IMG/VR virus record: IMGVR_UViG_3300037258_001211
Span: 1 to 54,253 of that record
Length of the DNA stretch: 54,253 bases
Source: a virus
Strand: one strand, 5' to 3'
Every line of letters starts with the position of its first letter. The first letter of the stretch is position 1. Below the pieces are notes generated by a model. It was not told the origin of the DNA. It was given only the letters and a program-made list of their open reading frames with translations, and searched no databases. Below are positions 40,029 to 46,850 of this stretch, piece by piece. The translations under genes and the position numbers were made by a program.

Positions 40029-40056
40029 AAAGCGTCGCCCTGACCGGTGGCGCTTT
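40029..40056. terminator. Bidirectional intrinsic terminator
   Basis: AAAGCGTCGCC-ctgacc-GGTGGCGCTTT, 11 pairs with two G-U, flanked by T-run on the plus strand (CTTTTTCTG) and by TTTTTAG on the minus strand. It can stop leftward transcription before the modification cassette, an obvious target for antitermination. Confidence 0.75.
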
Positions 40057-40085
40057 TTCTGTTGTCCCCATCCTCTCCGAAAAGG

Positions 40086-40111
40086 AGCCGGCACCCCGAA
40101 GAGCGCCGGCT
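40086..40111 (-). terminator. Second hairpin in the same gap
   Basis: AGCCGGC/GCCGGCT, 12-base loop; on the minus strand followed by CCTTTTCGG. Together with 40029-40056 it makes a tandem terminator. Confidence 0.55.
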
Positions 40112-40135
40112 AAGTTTAGGAGGGAGAAACGAACC

Positions 40136-40234
40136 ATGCCGGATGGCATGGCCTCTACCGACGCGCCCGCGACGGCAAAGCTCGGGTGTGAGGTGATTGA
40201 ATGGGGCGCTCATCGACGCGACCAGCACCAATGA
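40136..40234 (+). CDS. Possible 32-aa plus-strand peptide
   Basis: ATG 40136 follows TAGGAGGGAG by about 8-10 bases; product MPDGMASTDAPATAKLGCEV... is polar. Its end overlaps the end of a minus-strand gene. Listed because of the ribosome site only. Confidence 0.25.
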   Translation: MPDGMASTDAPATAKLGCEVIEWGAHRRDQHQ

Positions 40235-40371
40235 GTTGCGTAGATCATTGTCAAGAGATCGACGAAAATGCTGATTGCCAGCTTCCATCCGGGAACATCG
40301 CCGCCATACGCCATCAAGTAGTCGATACAGAAGGCGTTGACTGCGAAATTGGTGAGGCAGAGCACGATCAT
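40210..40371 (-). CDS. 53-aa membrane protein
   Basis: Two hydrophobic segments: residues 1-20 (MIVLCLTNFAVNAFCIDYLM) and 30-47 (KLAISIFVDLLTMIYATH), ending CWSRR. ATG overlaps the stop of the 32-aa membrane peptide (ATGA). Early leftward gene; may act in the inner membrane, for example superinfection exclusion or inhibition of a host protein. Unknown. Confidence 0.55.
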   Translation of the reverse strand: MIVLCLTNFAVNAFCIDYLMAYGGDVPGWKLAISIFVDLLTMIYATHWCWSRR

Positions 40372-40466
40372 CTCTCCCCACCCCCAACACCGCAGAACGC
40401 GCCGACAAATATCGCCGTAGCGAAGGAGAGCGGCGCCCAGACGAGCAGGAGGTCGAGGACGATCAT
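40368..40466 (-). CDS. 32-aa membrane peptide
   Basis: MIVLDLLLVWAPLSFATAIF... is almost entirely one membrane helix. GGAGG lies 5 bases before ATG, and both ends overlap neighbours by ATGA, so it is surely translated with them. Its opening resembles that of the 53-aa protein downstream (MIVL), perhaps a duplication. Confidence 0.55.
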   Translation of the reverse strand: MIVLDLLLVWAPLSFATAIFVGAFCGVGGGER

Positions 40467-40663
40467 CGCGGCCTCCGTGTCGGCAGTTGATCGAGGTGAT
40501 AGGTGGCGCAGCGATCGCAGAGCAGCGTGATCGGGTGATCGCAGGGCATCGGGTGGATCGCAGCCTCTTTGGAGCCGCGCGCAATCTCCAGCGCCTCCCT
40601 CAGCCCTTCGGCGATCTTGTCGAATGCCGACTTACGCGCGGCGGAGGGTGCGGAAGCGCGCAT
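40463..40663 (-). CDS. Small early protein with Cys pair
   Basis: 66 aa. Helix KSAFDKIAEGLREALEIARGSKEA recalls the N-terminus of phage HigA-like or similar regulators but the HTH is missing; then CDHPITLLCDRC, possible zinc site. Between RNase H and the membrane peptides, ATGA-coupled. Confidence 0.5.
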   Translation of the reverse strand: MRASAPSAARKSAFDKIAEGLREALEIARGSKEAAIHPMPCDHPITLLCDRCATYHLDQLPTRRPR

Positions 40664-40669
40664 GGCGGG

Positions 40670-41122
40670 TCAGACGGCTACGCGCGCTTGGCGCATCGCG
40701 TCGACGGCCAACCGGTCGGCGCGCTCATTCTCGATATGGCCGTTGTGCCCGCGCACCCACTGGAACCGGACATGATGCTGACTTATCGCGCGGTCGAGGC
40801 GGTGCCAGAGATCAAGGTTGAGAGGCGGCTTGCTATCCCATGAGTTTCGCAGCCGCCAGCCCTGCTTGCGCCACTTCGGCATCCCAGAGGTCGCGCCATT
40901 CACGACGTATTTGCTGTCGCTGACGATGACGACGTTGCAGGACACCGAGAGGCTTTCAAGCGCCATGATCGGCCCCATCAGCTCCATGCGGTTGTTCGTC
41001 GTCGCCGGATCAGCGCCGCAAAGTTCTTGCTCGGTCGCGCCGAAGCGAATGATCGCGCCCCAGCCGCCGGGGCCGGGATTGGGCTCGCAAGCGCCATCGG
41101 TGAAGATTTCAACGAAGGCCAT
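40670..41122 (-). CDS. rnhA: Ribonuclease HI
   Basis: 150 aa, full length. All catalytic residues are in place: Asp9 in FTDGACEPNPG, Glu47 in TTNNRMEL, Asp69 in VIVSDSKYV, His126 and Asp136 in VRGHNGHIENERAD. It removes RNA from RNA-DNA hybrids, probably primers or R-loops at the phage origin. Overlaps the Cro-like stop by one base. Confidence 0.93.
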   Translation of the reverse strand: MAFVEIFTDGACEPNPGPGGWGAIIRFGATEQELCGADPATTNNRMELMGPIMALESLSVSCNVVIVSDSKYVVNGATSGMPKWRKQGWRLRNSWDSKPPLNLDLWHRLDRAISQHHVRFQWVRGHNGHIENERADRLAVDAMRQARVAV

Positions 41123-41334
41123 CAGGCGGCCTCTGGTGGCGATGCCCAGATATCCGGTCGCAATTCGTAGAGCGGGATGCCGAGCCCTTCGCTGATGCGC
41201 TTTGCGCGATCTACCGTGGGCACGCGGTCGCCGTTACGGCGCCACCAAATCACGGTCGAATGATCGACCCCCGCGACCTTGGCTAGCTCGCTTAGGCTTC
41301 CCGCGACTTCAATGATTTCATCAATGGTCTTCAT
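41122..41334 (-). CDS. Cro/YdaS-like regulator, first leftward gene
   Basis: 70 aa from ATG 41334. A compact HTH: GSLSELAKVAGVDHSTVIWWRRNGDRVPTVDRAKRISEGLGI, as in Cro and YdaS proteins. The -10 box ends 7 bases before the ATG, so the mRNA is predicted to be leaderless; no Shine-Dalgarno exists. It lies across the operators from the Xre repressor and would shut down the repressor gene on induction, as Cro does. Confidence 0.8.
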   Translation of the reverse strand: MKTIDEIIEVAGSLSELAKVAGVDHSTVIWWRRNGDRVPTVDRAKRISEGLGIPLYELRPDIWASPPEAA

Positions 41335-41341
41335 CCAAAGG

Positions 41342-41370
41342 ATGTTGGCATTGCCAACCCGTAAGGTCAA
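41342..41370 (-). promoter_or_regulatory. Leftward early promoter PL-like
   Basis: Minus strand TTGACC (41370-41365), 17-base spacer, CAACAT (41347-41342). Operator O1 lies in spacer and -10. The twin at 41861-41889 has the same spacer length, the same -10 and the same operator offset (6 bases from the -35). Confidence 0.75.
41344..41358. promoter_or_regulatory. Operator O1
   Basis: GTTGGCATTGCCAAC, perfect 7-1-7 palindrome. Best of four sites with consensus GTTGG-N5-CCAAC. Covers the leftward promoter. Confidence 0.8.
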
Positions 41371-41379
41371 GCCTAAAAT

Positions 41380-41394
41380 GTTGGGTACGCCAAA
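41380..41394. promoter_or_regulatory. Operator O2
   Basis: GTTGGGTACGCCAAA, one outer mismatch. Centre 36 bases from O1; lies just upstream of both the leftward -35 and the repressor -35, so a bound protein could activate the repressor promoter as lambda CI does at PRM. Confidence 0.7.
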
Positions 41395-41396
41395 CA

Positions 41397-41425
41397 CTGA
41401 CTTTGCGCGCCCGTGCGATTATGCT
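41397..41425 (+). promoter_or_regulatory. Repressor promoter PRM-like
   Basis: CTGACT (41397-41402), 17 bases, TATGCT (41420-41425), 3 bases before ATG 41429. Predicted start of transcription falls at or beyond the ATG, i.e. leaderless or nearly so. Weak -35 with an operator 2 bases upstream fits an activated promoter. Confidence 0.5.
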
Positions 41426-41428
41426 CGA

Positions 41429-41815
41429 ATGCAGGCACAGAAAACGGGCAGAGCCGAGCGCGCCCAGGGCGATCCTGTCTTGGGCGCGATGATTCGTGCA
41501 AAGCGAGAGGAATTAAAACTTTCGCAATCTAAACTGGGAGAGGCTGTAGGGAAGAGCCGATCACACGTCGCCAATATAGAAGCGGGACGAGACGGCGCGG
41601 GAGCACGGATGCTAGCAGACATGGCGAAGACGCTAGGACTATCGCTTGACCGGCTGATGAACAGCCAACCCGCCGGCACGCCGGGCACATTCACGGTCAC
41701 GGTGACCGAGGACGAGGCCGACCTTCTCATCGCTACCCGCGGCCATCCTGTCGACGAAATCAAATCGCTCGCCAAGATGCTGCTCCGCGGAAACCAGAGC
41801 CCGAAGCAAAGCTGA
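41429..41815 (+). CDS. Xre-family phage repressor (CI-like), no peptidase domain
   Basis: 128 aa from ATG 41429. Xre HTH at about residues 19-75: LGAMIRAKREELKLSQSKLGEAVGKSRSHVANIEAGRDGAGARMLADMAKTLGLSLDRL. The C-terminal 50 residues (TFTVTVTEDEADLLIATRGH...) are not an S24 peptidase, so RecA-driven self-cleavage is not expected. It sits between two operator pairs and most likely binds them. No Shine-Dalgarno. What relieves repression is unknown; the S24 protein at 53585 or the Cro-like protein are candidates. Confidence 0.8.
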   Translation: MQAQKTGRAERAQGDPVLGAMIRAKREELKLSQSKLGEAVGKSRSHVANIEAGRDGAGARMLADMAKTLGLSLDRLMNSQPAGTPGTFTVTVTEDEADLLIATRGHPVDEIKSLAKMLLRGNQSPKQS

Positions 41816-41837
41816 TCTACGCGACATTCTGACGCTG

Positions 41838-41852
41838 GTTGGGTTTCCCAAC
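41838..41852. promoter_or_regulatory. Operator O3
   Basis: GTTGGGTTTCCCAAC, perfect 6-bp arms with a 3-base centre. Centre 35 bases from O4, upstream of the rightward -35. Confidence 0.75.
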
Positions 41853-41860
41853 ATATTTCC

Positions 41861-41889
41861 TTGACGACAAACGTTGGGAATGCCAACAT
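41861..41889 (+). promoter_or_regulatory. Rightward early promoter PR-like
   Basis: TTGACG (41861-41866), 17 bases, CAACAT (41884-41889), with operator O4 in the spacer and -10. Mirror copy of the leftward promoter. Drives the 41925-52220 operon. Confidence 0.75.
41873..41887. promoter_or_regulatory. Operator O4
   Basis: GTTGGGAATGCCAAC, perfect 5-bp arms. Same placement in its promoter as O1 in the leftward promoter. Confidence 0.75.
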
Positions 41890-41924
41890 CCCCTCACGCC
41901 ATACAGGTGATGAGGGACGAGACG

Positions 41925-42152
41925 ATGGGCAAACGACCAACATTGAGTGACGCAATGGAAGCCGTCGCCCGGAATCTGCGGGAATTCGGCTATCCCGATG
42001 TCACCAGAACGATGATCCGTGAGATTTACGATCAATGGGTCACAGGCGAGCGCTATCCCGATTTGCCACACGGCATCATCGCGGGCTTCGCTGAGCGCCA
42101 GTTCGCGGACCATGCCGAACTGTTAGCGTCTTTAGCGGCGAGTACCGTCTGA
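41925..42152 (+). CDS. First rightward early protein
   Basis: 75 aa from ATG 41925 with GAGG 9 bases before. Helical: LSDAMEAVARNLREFGYPDVTRTMIREIYDQWVTG, then FAERQFADHAEL. I do not recognise it. Being first behind PR, it may be a regulator (position of lambda Cro or CII). ATG of the next gene overlaps its stop. Confidence 0.6.
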   Translation: MGKRPTLSDAMEAVARNLREFGYPDVTRTMIREIYDQWVTGERYPDLPHGIIAGFAERQFADHAELLASLAASTV

Positions 42153-42334
42153 TGCCCCGCACCGACTACCTCGCCCTTGGGGCTGATCTCTGCCGACCCG
42201 TGACGATCCACGATCTTCCCGCGCCCTTTAACAGCAGGCCTGAGATCGAGGGCGAGTGCCCGGATTGCGGGCGGGAGATTTACGTCGGCTGCGATGTCGA
42301 TTGTGACCGCCTACGATGCGCCGAGAGGCGGTGA
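42152..42334 (+). CDS. Small zinc-ribbon protein
   Basis: 60 aa. CPDC near residue 36 and CDVDC/C near 47-56 could bind zinc. Overlaps the previous stop by one base. Function unknown. Confidence 0.5.
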   Translation: MPRTDYLALGADLCRPVTIHDLPAPFNSRPEIEGECPDCGREIYVGCDVDCDRLRCAERR

Positions 42335-42337
42335 CGC

Positions 42338-42799
42338 ATGACCCATGTGTTCCCCTGCGCCGGTTGCCCTTTACGCGATGGATGCGACCAGCGGCAAGAG
42401 TTTGCTCAGCGCGCCAAAGCCTCGGGCGCCGGCTCAATCTCGCTCCGCTGCTCGATCTTGAAGGATGCAGTGCGCCCCGGACGCCGAGTGCAGATCATGA
42501 CGCCTGAGATTGAATACGATCGCTACGGCGAAGTGGTCATCCGAAAAGCGGCGGTATCGGCGACGATCACAACGATCGGCACGAAATACCAATTCGCCAG
42601 CGTGGTCGACCCCGGACAACTCCTACCTGATGACGGGGAAGAGAGGCGGCACCGCGGCAATGTTCGCTTCCGCCGCCGTCAGCCGCACTACCGCATCGTC
42701 CGCTTTCTCGATGAGCCCGACGCGGTTCTGTGCAGCAACGGGAATGTGCAGCGTGATGGCGTCTGCGACACCTATGACGGCACCTGTTTTTGCAAATAG
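42338..42799 (+). CDS. Cys-rich hypothetical protein
   Basis: 153 aa. N-terminus MTHVFPCAGCPLRDGCDQ with a Cys cluster, later Cys at 38 and a C-terminus with DTYDGTCFCK. The middle is beta-like (RYGEVVIRKAAVSATITTIG). May bind a metal; unknown role. Confidence 0.5.
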   Translation: MTHVFPCAGCPLRDGCDQRQEFAQRAKASGAGSISLRCSILKDAVRPGRRVQIMTPEIEYDRYGEVVIRKAAVSATITTIGTKYQFASVVDPGQLLPDDGEERRHRGNVRFRRRQPHYRIVRFLDEPDAVLCSNGNVQRDGVCDTYDGTCFCK

Positions 42800-42840
42800 T
42801 TCGATGTCGATTGTGACCGGGTCGGGTGTGGAGAAAGACG

Positions 42841-43062
42841 GTGACGGATCGCGAGATGCTGGAACTGTGCCGGCTACACTTTGCCTTCCTCGGGAAGGCT
42901 TCCCAGCAAACCTATCTCCGCAACGTCGAGACCGGGAAGCGCATTACCTCGCGCCAGGTCATCCAAGACGAATGCCTCGCCGCCATCCGGGGCATCGAGG
43001 AACACGTTCGCGCCGCCGACGCGGTAGATGCCTTCGCTGAGGGCAGAAAGGATGTCGCGTAA
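42841..43062 (+). CDS. Small helical protein
   Basis: 73 aa from GTG 42841, GGAG 7 bases upstream. Helices with REMLELCRLHFAFLGKASQQTYLRNVETGKRITSRQVIQDECLAAI. Unknown. Next gene overlaps by one base. Confidence 0.5.
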   Translation: MTDREMLELCRLHFAFLGKASQQTYLRNVETGKRITSRQVIQDECLAAIRGIEEHVRAADAVDAFAEGRKDVA

Positions 43063-43280
43063 TGCCCAACAACAACATCAGCCCCTACCTCCTACGCCCG
43101 CTGCGGACACTCGACGAAGCGATGGCGGCGATCACCCGGCCAGTGTCAAACTCGGATCGTCACCGCTTGGTGTTGCTGGCGCTCAAGACCGCGTTTGCCG
43201 CGCTTGAGGACGGCGACCTCTCGGCGACACGGGCGTTCATCGGCGACGCGCAGCTTCATCTGATGGAGATGGACGCATGA
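43062..43280 (+). CDS. Small helical protein
   Basis: 72 aa; LRTLDEAMAAITRPV then HRLVLLALKTAFAALEDGDLSATRAFIGDAQLHL, a compact helical bundle. Unknown function. ATGA overlap with the next peptide. Confidence 0.5.
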   Translation: MPNNNISPYLLRPLRTLDEAMAAITRPVSNSDRHRLVLLALKTAFAALEDGDLSATRAFIGDAQLHLMEMDA

Positions 43281-43360
43281 GCGACAGGACGCTCTGGACG
43301 CTGACCGGCTTCGGCTGGGCGGCGATTGTCGCGATGCTCCTGCAGATGGCGGCGCGGTGA
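43277..43360 (+). CDS. 27-aa membrane peptide
   Basis: MSDRTLWTLTGFGWAAIVAM... is a single membrane helix after a short polar start. Overlaps genes on both sides (ATGA and TGATG), so it is translated in series with them. Confidence 0.5.
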   Translation: MSDRTLWTLTGFGWAAIVAMLLQMAAR

Positions 43361-43614
43361 TGGTCGACACCAAATTCCTTGACCCCGACCGGAGGGTCGC
43401 TCGCGCGCTCAGCCAGATAATGACTGGCGGCGATCACCTCGCGGCGCGCCTGGTCGCCCGCGTCGGCGCCGACTTCGCCATCCGCTTCCCTCCCGACACC
43501 GACCCGGAACATGTCTTGGACGTGCTCGGCGCGACGGCGGATTACGACATGTGGTGTTGCTGGGCGGCGATCATGCGCGGCCGGGCAATCCTTGAGGAAC
43601 CCTCCGATGATTGA
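43360..43614 (+). CDS. Hypothetical protein
   Basis: 84 aa from ATG 43360. Helical (RRVARALSQIMTGGDHLAARLVARV), then ADYDMWCCWAAIMRG. Unknown. Confidence 0.5.
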   Translation: MVDTKFLDPDRRVARALSQIMTGGDHLAARLVARVGADFAIRFPPDTDPEHVLDVLGATADYDMWCCWAAIMRGRAILEEPSDD

Positions 43615-43630
43615 CGACGGGAGACGCACG

Positions 43631-44098
43631 ATGACACTAGCGATCGCGCACAGCAGGGAACTGATCGCGCTGCTTGCTCCGCGCATCTTTGCGCGTGCAA
43701 TGCCGGAACCAAATACGGGGTGTTTTCTGTATGTCAGCCCTTTGACGAGCTCGGGGTATGGCAAGATCGGCTATCAACGTCGCTATTATCAGGCTCACCG
43801 GATAGCACTCGAATCGATGGTTGGGCCGCTCCCCATTGATGTCGTCGTCGATCACAAGTGCCGTGTGCCGTCGTGTGTGAACCCGGCACATTTGGAGCCG
43901 GTTTCTCCGCGAGAGAATGTAATGCGCGGCCTTAGTCTCGTTGCCGCCAATGCACGCAAGACCCATTGTAATGGCGGCCATCCACTCGACGGCAGAAATC
44001 TTTACATACTACCTAACGGGCACCGTAGCTGCCGCACGTGCAGAAATGCTGCATCCATAAAATACCAACATAGTCGAGGGCACTCCGATGTTCAGTGA
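43631..44098 (+). CDS. HNH homing-type endonuclease
   Basis: 155 aa from ATG 43631 (GGGAG 7 bases upstream; ATG 43607 is possible). Residues about 20-50 read GCFLYVSPLTSSGYGKIGY..YYQAHRIALE, then the HNH core VVDHKCRVPSCVNPAHLEPVSPRENVMRG and a late zinc pair C..C in HRSCRTCRNAA. This is the usual phage homing nuclease layout. Base composition is more AT-rich than around it, a sign of mobility. Confidence 0.85.
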   Translation: MTLAIAHSRELIALLAPRIFARAMPEPNTGCFLYVSPLTSSGYGKIGYQRRYYQAHRIALESMVGPLPIDVVVDHKCRVPSCVNPAHLEPVSPRENVMRGLSLVAANARKTHCNGGHPLDGRNLYILPNGHRSCRTCRNAASIKYQHSRGHSDVQ

Positions 44099-44267
44099 GA
44101 TGCCCGAGGACTTCGCCCCGCGCGGCCCGGCTCTCGCCGTCTGCCCGTCCCGGTTGGCGAGGGTGTGGAAGCGGATTGCACCCTTCGCGTTGCTGACGTT
44201 GCTCGCCGCGCCTGCGCTCTGGATGGGCGGGCGGTACGCGGTGCAGTGGGTAGAGAGGTGGTGGTGA
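44088..44267 (+). CDS. 59-aa membrane protein
   Basis: ATG 44088, GAGG 8 bases before. Polar N-half, then KRIAPFALLTLLAAPALWM, one membrane helix, and a tail with Trp/Arg (VQWVERWW). Overlaps the HNH end and the next start. Unknown. Confidence 0.55.
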   Translation: MFSEMPEDFAPRGPALAVCPSRLARVWKRIAPFALLTLLAAPALWMGGRYAVQWVERWW

Positions 44268-44473
44268 TGACTGAACTTAATGAGCCGGTCCTCGCGGACG
44301 ATTACCCGATCTACGCCGACTATCTCTACGTCGTCGACGGGGAGGTCTACCTGAGCGACTGGCATGGGATCACCGCAGCCGAATTGCGGCGTGAACTTGG
44401 CGCGGCCGAGATACGGAGCTGCGACATTTTCGGGCGCCAAGACGCCGCAAAGACAGAGGGAGAGCCGGGATGA
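44267..44473 (+). CDS. Small acidic protein
   Basis: 68 aa from ATG 44267. Very acidic (EPVLADDYPIYADYLYVVDGEVYLSDWHG), then a helix with AAELRRELGAAEI. It could mimic DNA or bind a basic host protein; only the charge pattern supports that. Confidence 0.5.
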   Translation: MTELNEPVLADDYPIYADYLYVVDGEVYLSDWHGITAAELRRELGAAEIRSCDIFGRQDAAKTEGEPG

Positions 44474-44784
44474 CCCTCCAAGAGATGAAGGCTGCCGGCC
44501 GCAAAGCTGCCGAGATCGAAGCCGCGCTCAGCGTCTTGGTGCTCGCGAGGATCAAGCTGGCCGCGGTAAATCGGCACGTGAAGAGCGGACAGGTCTGGTC
44601 ACCGAAATTCCTGATCAAGGAAGGGCGCCCTTATCACAACGACGAAGTCGCGGTCCAATTGACCGTGCCCGCCGAATATCTCCAGCAATGGGCGGTTGAC
44701 GAAGTCCGCAGCGCCGAGCGCGCGGTCATAGCAGCCGGCGGCAGCGTACCCACGATGGCACCTAACAAGGCGGCACGGCCATGA
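44470..44784 (+). CDS. Hypothetical protein before ERF
   Basis: 104 aa. Long first helix (LQEMKAAGRKAAEIEAALSVLVLARIKLAAV), middle VAVQLTVPAEYLQQWAVDEVRSAERAVIAAGG. Unknown; coupled on both sides. Confidence 0.5.
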   Translation: MTLQEMKAAGRKAAEIEAALSVLVLARIKLAAVNRHVKSGQVWSPKFLIKEGRPYHNDEVAVQLTVPAEYLQQWAVDEVRSAERAVIAAGGSVPTMAPNKAARP

Positions 44785-44882
44785 CCCGTGAAGCGTGGAT
44801 CGACGCTCTCCTGTGGTTCGGTGCGCTGTGCATGGCGACGACCGGCTTCTGGATGCTGGCGCAGATCGTCGGGAGGGTTTGA
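44781..44882 (+). CDS. 33-aa membrane peptide
   Basis: MTREAWIDALLWFGALCMATTG... one membrane helix. Overlaps its neighbours by ATGA and by one base (TGATG). Confidence 0.5.
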   Translation: MTREAWIDALLWFGALCMATTGFWMLAQIVGRV

Positions 44883-45694
44883 TGACCGAACAATTCACCT
44901 TGGAGAACCCTATGCCCAACGATGTTATCGACCGTGTGCCAGCGCGCACCGATGCCCGGCAGATGGCCACCGTTACCAGTGAAGCCGGATCGCTCATGGA
45001 GGTCATCAGCCGAGCCGCCGCAGACCCCGCGACCGACGTGGACAAGCTCGAACGCCTCTTGGGCATGTACGAGCGGATCACCGCGCGATCGGCTGAGAAA
45101 GCATATCACGCCGCGATGTCAGAGGCGCAGGCTGAAATGCGGCCTGTCGCAGCCGACGCCAACAACCCGCAAACCAGGAGCAAATACGCCAGCTTCGTTG
45201 CTCTCGACCGGGCACTCCGGCCTGTCTACACGAAGCACGGCTTTTCGCTCAGCTATGACACCGACGACGGCGCCCCGCCCGATTGCGTGCGGATGGTTTG
45301 TAAGGTGTCGCATCGCGACGGGCACGCCGAACGCCCCCGGATCGACATGCCGGCAGACGGCAAGGGTGCCAAGGGTGGCGACGTGATGACTAAGACGCAC
45401 GCCACCGGCGCGGCCATGACCTACGGTCAACGCTATCTGTTGAAGATGATCTTCAACATCGCGGTCGGGGATGACGACGACGGCAATTGGACCCCTCCCA
45501 GCATCAACTCGATCAGCACGGATCAGCTAAACGAACTTTTGGGGCTGGCCGATGACGCCGAAGTCGACAAGCAACACTTTTGCGGTTGGCTGGGCGACGG
45601 GATCGACAGCTTTGCCGCCATCCCCGCCAGTCTATACCCGAGGGCAAAGACCGCATTGGCGGGACGCGTCGCTAAGCGGAGGGCTCAGCAATGA
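44882..45694 (+). CDS. erf: ERF-family single-strand annealing protein
   Basis: 270 aa from ATG 44882. ERF core at about residues 35-195: LERLLGMYERITARSAEKAYHAAMSEAQAEM, NPQTRSKYASFVALDRALRPVYTKHGFSLSYD, then KTHATGAAMTYGQRYLLKMIFNIAVGDDDDG, the family's end box. It anneals complementary strands in phage recombination. Followed directly by its exonuclease partner. Confidence 0.9.
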   Translation: MTEQFTLENPMPNDVIDRVPARTDARQMATVTSEAGSLMEVISRAAADPATDVDKLERLLGMYERITARSAEKAYHAAMSEAQAEMRPVAADANNPQTRSKYASFVALDRALRPVYTKHGFSLSYDTDDGAPPDCVRMVCKVSHRDGHAERPRIDMPADGKGAKGGDVMTKTHATGAAMTYGQRYLLKMIFNIAVGDDDDGNWTPPSINSISTDQLNELLGLADDAEVDKQHFCGWLGDGIDSFAAIPASLYPRAKTALAGRVAKRRAQQ

Positions 45695-46347
45695 TCGAGG
45701 TATTCGATTGTGACCAGGGCTCCGAAGAATGGCTCCGTTGTCGCCTCGGGCTCCCGACCGCCAGCGAGTTTGCCACGGTGCTCGCCAAAGGCAAAGGAGG
45801 CGGTGAAAGCCTGACTCGCGCGAAATACCTGCGCACGCTCGCAGCCGAGATCGTGACCGGCGAGCCCGGCGAAAGCTACAGCAACGCCTTCATGGAGCGC
45901 GGCAAGGCGCAGGAAGCTGAGGCACGATCCCTTTATGCTTTCACCCATGACTGCGAGCCGGCGCTGGTCGGTTTCATTCGCAGCGGCGGACGGGGGTGCT
46001 CGCCGGATGCGTTGATCGGTTCTGATGGGCTACTCGAAGTAAAAACACGCATGGGGCATCTTCAAGTCGAGCTTTTGTTGCGCGACGAATTTCCCCTCGA
46101 CCATCGCGCCCAGTGTCAGGGCAATCTTTTGGTGACCGAGCGCGAGTGGATCGATCTCGCTTGTTATAGCCCCGGCCTGCCGCTATTCGTCAGCCGCCAA
46201 TACCGCGATGACGAATATATCCGCTCACTCGACCGCGCCATCGGGTTTTTCAATGAGGAACTCGCTACGATGGTCGAGCGCATCCGGCGCTACGGCACCA
46301 CACCCCGCGCTGTCGTGCGCGCGGCTCTAGAAGCGAGTGTCGCATGA
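45691..46347 (+). CDS. YqaJ/lambda-type recombination exonuclease
   Basis: 218 aa. QGSEEWLRCRLGLPTASEF at the start, ERGKAQEAEARSLY, GCSPDALIGSDGLLEVKT (catalytic D and E-x-K), then HRAQCQGNLLVT: a complete YqaJ-type nuclease. It resects double-strand ends to load the ERF protein, with which it overlaps by ATGA. Confidence 0.9.
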   Translation: MIEVFDCDQGSEEWLRCRLGLPTASEFATVLAKGKGGGESLTRAKYLRTLAAEIVTGEPGESYSNAFMERGKAQEAEARSLYAFTHDCEPALVGFIRSGGRGCSPDALIGSDGLLEVKTRMGHLQVELLLRDEFPLDHRAQCQGNLLVTEREWIDLACYSPGLPLFVSRQYRDDEYIRSLDRAIGFFNEELATMVERIRRYGTTPRAVVRAALEASVA

Positions 46348-46850
46348 GCACGTCGGCACCCCTAGATTTTTGGTGGCGCGGCGACGCGATGGTGCCGCGC
46401 AATCTCCGCGCCGCTGAGCGGCAATATACCCTTGGCGAGGTCTACCGTCTCGAACACCGCGAGGATCGCAGCGCAGCAAGCCACGGCCACTTTTTCGCCT
46501 CTCTCGCCGAGGCTCACGCCAACCTGCCCGACCACCTAGCCGAGCGATTTGCGACACCGGACCATCTTCGGAAGCACGCCCTTTGCATGACGGGCTGGCG
46601 AGACGAACGATCGATCGTCTGCTCATCGAAAGCGGAAGCTCGCCGGCTCGCGGCCTTCATTGCTCCGATGGACGAGTACGCCATCATCAGCGTGACCGAG
46701 GCCGTGGTCGTGTGCTGGACCGCCAAGTCTCAGAGCGTTCGCGCGATGGGCAAAGCGGCATTCCAGAAGAGCAAAGATGATGTGCTCGGCTTCATCGCCA
46801 GCCTCATTGGAACCACTCCCGAGGCTCTATCACAAGCGAGGGCAGCATGA
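46344..46850 (+). CDS. Nin-region-like protein, function unknown
   Basis: 168 aa. Starts with PLDFWWRGDAMVPRNLRAAERQYTLGEVYRLEHREDRSAASHGHFFA. That layout (substrate-like N-strand, then HxxFFA helix) recalls DUF1367/NinB-type proteins found beside phage recombinases. I give no firm family. Likely recombination-linked, by position. Confidence 0.6.
   Translation: MSTSAPLDFWWRGDAMVPRNLRAAERQYTLGEVYRLEHREDRSAASHGHFFASLAEAHANLPDHLAERFATPDHLRKHALCMTGWRDERSIVCSSKAEARRLAAFIAPMDEYAIISVTEAVVVCWTAKSQSVRAMGKAAFQKSKDDVLGFIASLIGTTPEALSQARAA

Noticed and set aside
39353-40234. 293-codon plus-strand frame opposite the NGQHR-type gene
   Set aside because: It reads through two terminators and has a shadow-like composition; only its last 33 codons have a ribosome site.
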